Assembly (NCBI GenBank): GCA_964541025.1
Contig: CAZIOW010000040.1
Coordinates: forward strand, 1-7,779
From: JAGDXO01 sp964541025
GTDB taxonomy: Archaea; Thermoplasmatota; Thermoplasmata; Thermoplasmatales; GCA-001856825
Direction of reading: 5' to 3'
DNA: 7,779 nt
Below are positions 5,149 to 7,779 of the stretch, piece by piece. The notes beneath the pieces are model-generated. The model was not told the origin of the DNA. It did no database searches and worked only from the letters and a program-made list of their open reading frames with translations. Positions within the stretch are counted from its first letter, which is position 1, and each line of letters begins with the position of its first letter. Made by a program: the position numbers and the translations under genes.

Positions 5149-7779
5149 TCAGTCCACCTCATGGAATTTATTTGAATTAGCCTGAGCTGCAGCAAGTATT
5201 GCCAGTGGAACCCTGTATGGGGAAGCTGATACATACTTCAGGCCAATCTCATGACAGAATTTCACTGAATCCGGGTCACCTCCGTGTTCTCCGCATATTC
5301 CAATCTCTATGTCAGGTCTAGTTTTCATCCCCTTTTCTGTGCATATTTTCATCAGTTGTCCTACTCCATTCTGATCCAGAGATTCAAATGGGTTTCTCTT
5401 GAATATACCGAGCTCAAGATATTTAGGCAGGAATGTCGCTTCTATATCATCTCTGGAAAAACCGAAGGTCATCTGAGTAAGATCATTCGTGCCAAAACTG
5501 AAGAACTCAGCTACTTCTGCTATCTCGTGTGCCATTAATGCCCCGCGTGGTGTTTCAATCATTGTCCCAAACTTGTACTGGAGTTCTCTTCCATTGAGCT
5601 CTTCGCTTATAACTTTCAATACTCTCTCCTTAACAAGTTTCAATTCATTCTTTTCAACGGTTAGAGGTATCATGATCTCAGGAATCACTGTTTTTCCCTC
5701 ATCCTTAACTGTTAGTGCAGCCCTTATGATGGCCCTGGTCTGCATTTCGTATATCTCTGGATATAATATTCCAACTCTTATTCCTCTAAAGCCTATCATT
5801 GGATTAAATTCAGATAGCGCTAGGACCTTCTTTAAAATCTTCTCCTTCTCGTTAATTTTTTTCTTCATCTTTGCCTTCTTCTCTTTATCGATATTCTTCA
5901 TTTTATATTTCAATTCAGCAATCTCAAGCATGAGATCCTCCTTGCTTGGAAGGAATTCGTGTAATGGAGGATCTAGAAGTCTTATGATCACAGGGAATCC
6001 GTCCATTGTTCTGAAAAATTCCACGAAATCATTGTACTGTAACGGAAGTAATTTGTCAAGTAATTTCTTCCTTTCATCAATGTTATCTGACATAATCATT
6101 TCCCGCATAACAGGGATCCTGTCAGCTCCCAGAAACATTCTTTCAGTTCTGGCAAGACCTATTCCTTCTGCCCCATTTTTTCTGGCCAGAATAGCTTCCT
6201 CAGGAGTGTTAGCATTTGCAAGGACACCAAGCCTCTTTACACTCTTGCAAAGTGTCATAAAATCCTGGAAATCGTTTCCCATCTCAGGTATCACAAGCGG
6301 GACTTTACCCATGAATACTTGACCAGTTGTACCGTCTACAGTTATTTCATCATATTCCTGGAGTATTTTGTCTCTGAAGGCTATCTTTCCTGTCTGAAGA
6401 TCTATCTTAATATCTTCTGACCCTACTATGGCTGGTTTTCCCATTGCCCTTGCCACTACAGCGGCATGCGACGTCATTCCTCCCCTGGCGGTCAATACAG
6501 CTTCAGATACAGCTATACCGTGCACATCGTCAGCCAGTGTTTCATTCCTGACAAGAATGACTTTTTCTCCTTTATGGTTGAGTTTAACTGCATCATCAGG
6601 ACTCAATACAATTTTCCCGGAACCCGCTCCAGGACTTGCCGCCATTCCTTTCGCAATTGGGGTTCCAGCCTGTTTTACATCTACTTGGGGGTGAAGTAGT
6701 TGGTTTAACTGTTCCGGCTCAACCATATTGACTGCCCTGCCAGGTGAAACTTTGCCCTCTCTTAGCAAATCCAAAGCAATTTTTACTGCAGCATATGCAC
6801 TTCTCTTCGCGCTTCTTGTTTGAAGAAGATAAAAAATACCATCCTGGATGGTGAACTCTATGTCCTGTACATCCTTATAATGATTTTCAAGTATCTCAGC
6901 CGACCTGATAAGCTCCTTGTGTGCTTCAGGAATTTCTTCCTTCAATTTTTCCACGGGCGAAGGTGTTCTAATTCCTGCCACAACATCCTCTCCTTGCGCA
7001 TTTATAAGATACTCTCCATAAATTTTCTTTTCTCCCGTATTCGGGTTCCTTGTGAACGCCACTCCAGTAGCAGATTTAGGACCTGTGTTGCCGTATACCA
7101 TAGTCACAATTGAAACCGCTGTTCCTAGTGAATCCGGTATTTTATTTATCTTTCTGTAGACCACTGCCCTTTCATTCTTCCACGAATCAAAGACAGCCTC
7201 TATTGACATTTCAAGCTGTTTATATGGATCATCAGGAATTTCCTTTCCTTTGCTTGAAATTAATTTTTTAAATTGTTTAACTATTACCTGCCAGTCTTGG
7301 TATGTAAGTTCATAATCATTTTTAATTCCCTTTGTACTCTTAACATCGCCTATTATTTTCTCGAAATTATCACCCTCGATTCCGAGTACTATTCTCCCAA
7401 ACATCTGAACAAATCTTCTGTATGAGTCCCAGGCAAACCTCAGATTGGAAGTCTCTGAAGCGAGAATTTCTACATTCTTTTCATTCAATCCAAGATTAAG
7501 AACTGTATCCATCATTCCAGGCATGGATACGGGAGCGCCTGATCTGACCGAAACGAGCAAAATCTTTGGTCCATCTCCAAATGTTCTTCCATTTCTTTTT
7601 TCTAGTTCGTGCATTGATTCAACAATTTTCTCCCATAATCCATCTGGCAATTTTCCATTCATGAAATAATAATTACACGCTTCAGTAGTGATCGTGAACC
7701 CAGGAGGAGTTCTTAACCCAATTCTTGTCATCTCTGCAAGCCCTGCCCCCTTGCCACCTAAAAGATTTTTCATATCCTT
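5149..7779 (-). CDS. ppdK: Pyruvate, phosphate dikinase (5' end beyond window)
   Basis: PPDK interconverts pyruvate + ATP + phosphate and PEP + AMP + PPi. The frame stays open to the edge: before the ATG at 7771-7773 come codons for Lys-Asp, matching the family motif KDMKNLLGGKGA. This Met is therefore probably internal, and some 10-20 N-terminal residues lie outside. Counting from that Met, residues 1-340 are the ATP-grasp domain (GGKGAGLAEM, SVRSGAPVSMPGMMDT, FTRNPNTGEK, LLQTRSAKR). Residues 370-490 form the swivelling phosphohistidine domain with His436 in GGMTSHAAVVARAMG. The PEP-binding TIM barrel follows, with Arg542 (LARTER), Arg598 (IRLLDPP), Glu740 (GTMIETPR), Asp764 (FGTNDLTQ) and Cys827 (GICGEHGG). 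A lysine-rich, probably helical stretch occupies about 624-649. All key catalytic residues are present. Its stop touches the enolase start, and its last three codons contain the enolase Shine-Dalgarno site. Confidence 0.97.
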   Translation of the reverse strand, partial: KDMKNLLGGKGAGLAEMTRIGLRTPPGFTITTEACNYYFMNGKLPDGLWEKIVESMHELEKRNGRTFGDGPKILLVSVRSGAPVSMPGMMDTVLNLGLNEKNVEILASETSNLRFAWDSYRRFVQMFGRIVLGIEGDNFEKIIGDVKSTKGIKNDYELTYQDWQVIVKQFKKLISSKGKEIPDDPYKQLEMSIEAVFDSWKNERAVVYRKINKIPDSLGTAVSIVTMVYGNTGPKSATGVAFTRNPNTGEKKIYGEYLINAQGEDVVAGIRTPSPVEKLKEEIPEAHKELIRSAEILENHYKDVQDIEFTIQDGIFYLLQTRSAKRSAYAAVKIALDLLREGKVSPGRAVNMVEPEQLNQLLHPQVDVKQAGTPIAKGMAASPGAGSGKIVLSPDDAVKLNHKGEKVILVRNETLADDVHGIAVSEAVLTARGGMTSHAAVVARAMGKPAIVGSEDIKIDLQTGKIAFRDKILQEYDEITVDGTTGQVFMGKVPLVIPEMGNDFQDFMTLCKSVKRLGVLANANTPEEAILARKNGAEGIGLARTERMFLGADRIPVMREMIMSDNIDERKKLLDKLLPLQYNDFVEFFRTMDGFPVIIRLLDPPLHEFLPSKEDLMLEIAELKYKMKNIDKEKKAKMKKKINEKEKILKKVLALSEFNPMIGFRGIRVGILYPEIYEMQTRAIIRAALTVKDEGKTVIPEIMIPLTVEKNELKLVKERVLKVISEELNGRELQYKFGTMIETPRGALMAHEIAEVAEFFSFGTNDLTQMTFGFSRDDIEATFLPKYLELGIFKRNPFESLDQNGVGQLMKICTEKGMKTRPDIEIGICGEHGGDPDSVKFCHEIGLKYVSASPYRVPLAILAAAQANSNKFHEVD
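5154..5160 (-). promoter_or_regulatory. Shine-Dalgarno site for eno
   Basis: GAGGTGG on the minus strand lies five bases before the enolase ATG (5146-5148). It is a strong match to the archaeal anti-Shine-Dalgarno sequence and is formed by the last Glu-Val-Asp codons of PPDK. It confirms the start at 5148. Confidence 0.8.

Noticed and set aside
5489..6322. 277-codon plus-strand open frame antisense to PPDK
   Set aside because: It lies wholly inside the well-conserved PPDK gene, its translation is Ser/Ile/Leu/Phe-rich with no recognisable domain, and it has no convincing ribosome site. It is a shadow frame.
7771..7773. ATG as the true start of PPDK
   Set aside because: The two codons before it, Lys-Asp, continue the family motif KDMKNLLGGKG and no stop intervenes before the edge, so the gene very probably starts outside the window.
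1..7779. tRNA, rRNA, CRISPR, insertion sequence or prophage content
   Set aside because: Coding sequence fills all but about 32 bases. No cloverleaf, repeat-spacer pattern, transposase or terminal inverted repeats were seen.

Overview
This looks like a nearly gap-free piece of an archaeal chromosome, most likely from a Thermoplasmatales-type (Thermoplasmatota) organism. The basis is an archaeal-type ribosomal protein uS2 directly followed by a MEMO-family gene and preceded by enolase (the familiar archaeal eno-rps2-memo order), AT-rich DNA with many AGA/AGG arginine and ATA isoleucine codons, and GGTG-type Shine-Dalgarno sites on internal operon genes but none on the first gene of the plus-strand pair. 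The lineage is inferred from these features, not established.

Layout: positions 1-30 hold the only upstream non-coding DNA, with an AT-rich TATA-like stretch. Positions 31-2558 (plus strand) carry two tightly linked genes. The first is an S15/CocE-type serine hydrolase (X-Pro dipeptidyl-peptidase-like). The second encodes a 294-aa protein that I read as a degenerate, probably non-catalytic M24 'pita-bread' (prolidase-like) protein. Positions 2559-7779 (minus strand) form one transcription unit read from the right edge leftwards: pyruvate phosphate dikinase (5' end cut off by the window edge), enolase, ribosomal protein uS2 and a MEMO-family protein. Each junction in this unit is a 4-nt ATGA overlap or a direct TGA-ATG contact.

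The two units converge with no intergenic base: the stop codons at 2556-2558 (plus) and 2559-2561 (minus) abut. Any terminator must therefore lie inside the opposing gene, and T-runs or a hairpin are present in suitable places.

Functionally, enolase (2-phosphoglycerate/PEP) and PPDK (PEP/pyruvate) catalyse consecutive steps of lower glycolysis or gluconeogenesis and are cotranscribed with a ribosomal protein. The plus-strand pair joins two protein families associated with proline-containing peptides, but the second member has apparently lost its metal-binding residues. That pair is the least ordinary part of the window. No RNA genes, mobile elements, CRISPR arrays or large repeats were seen.
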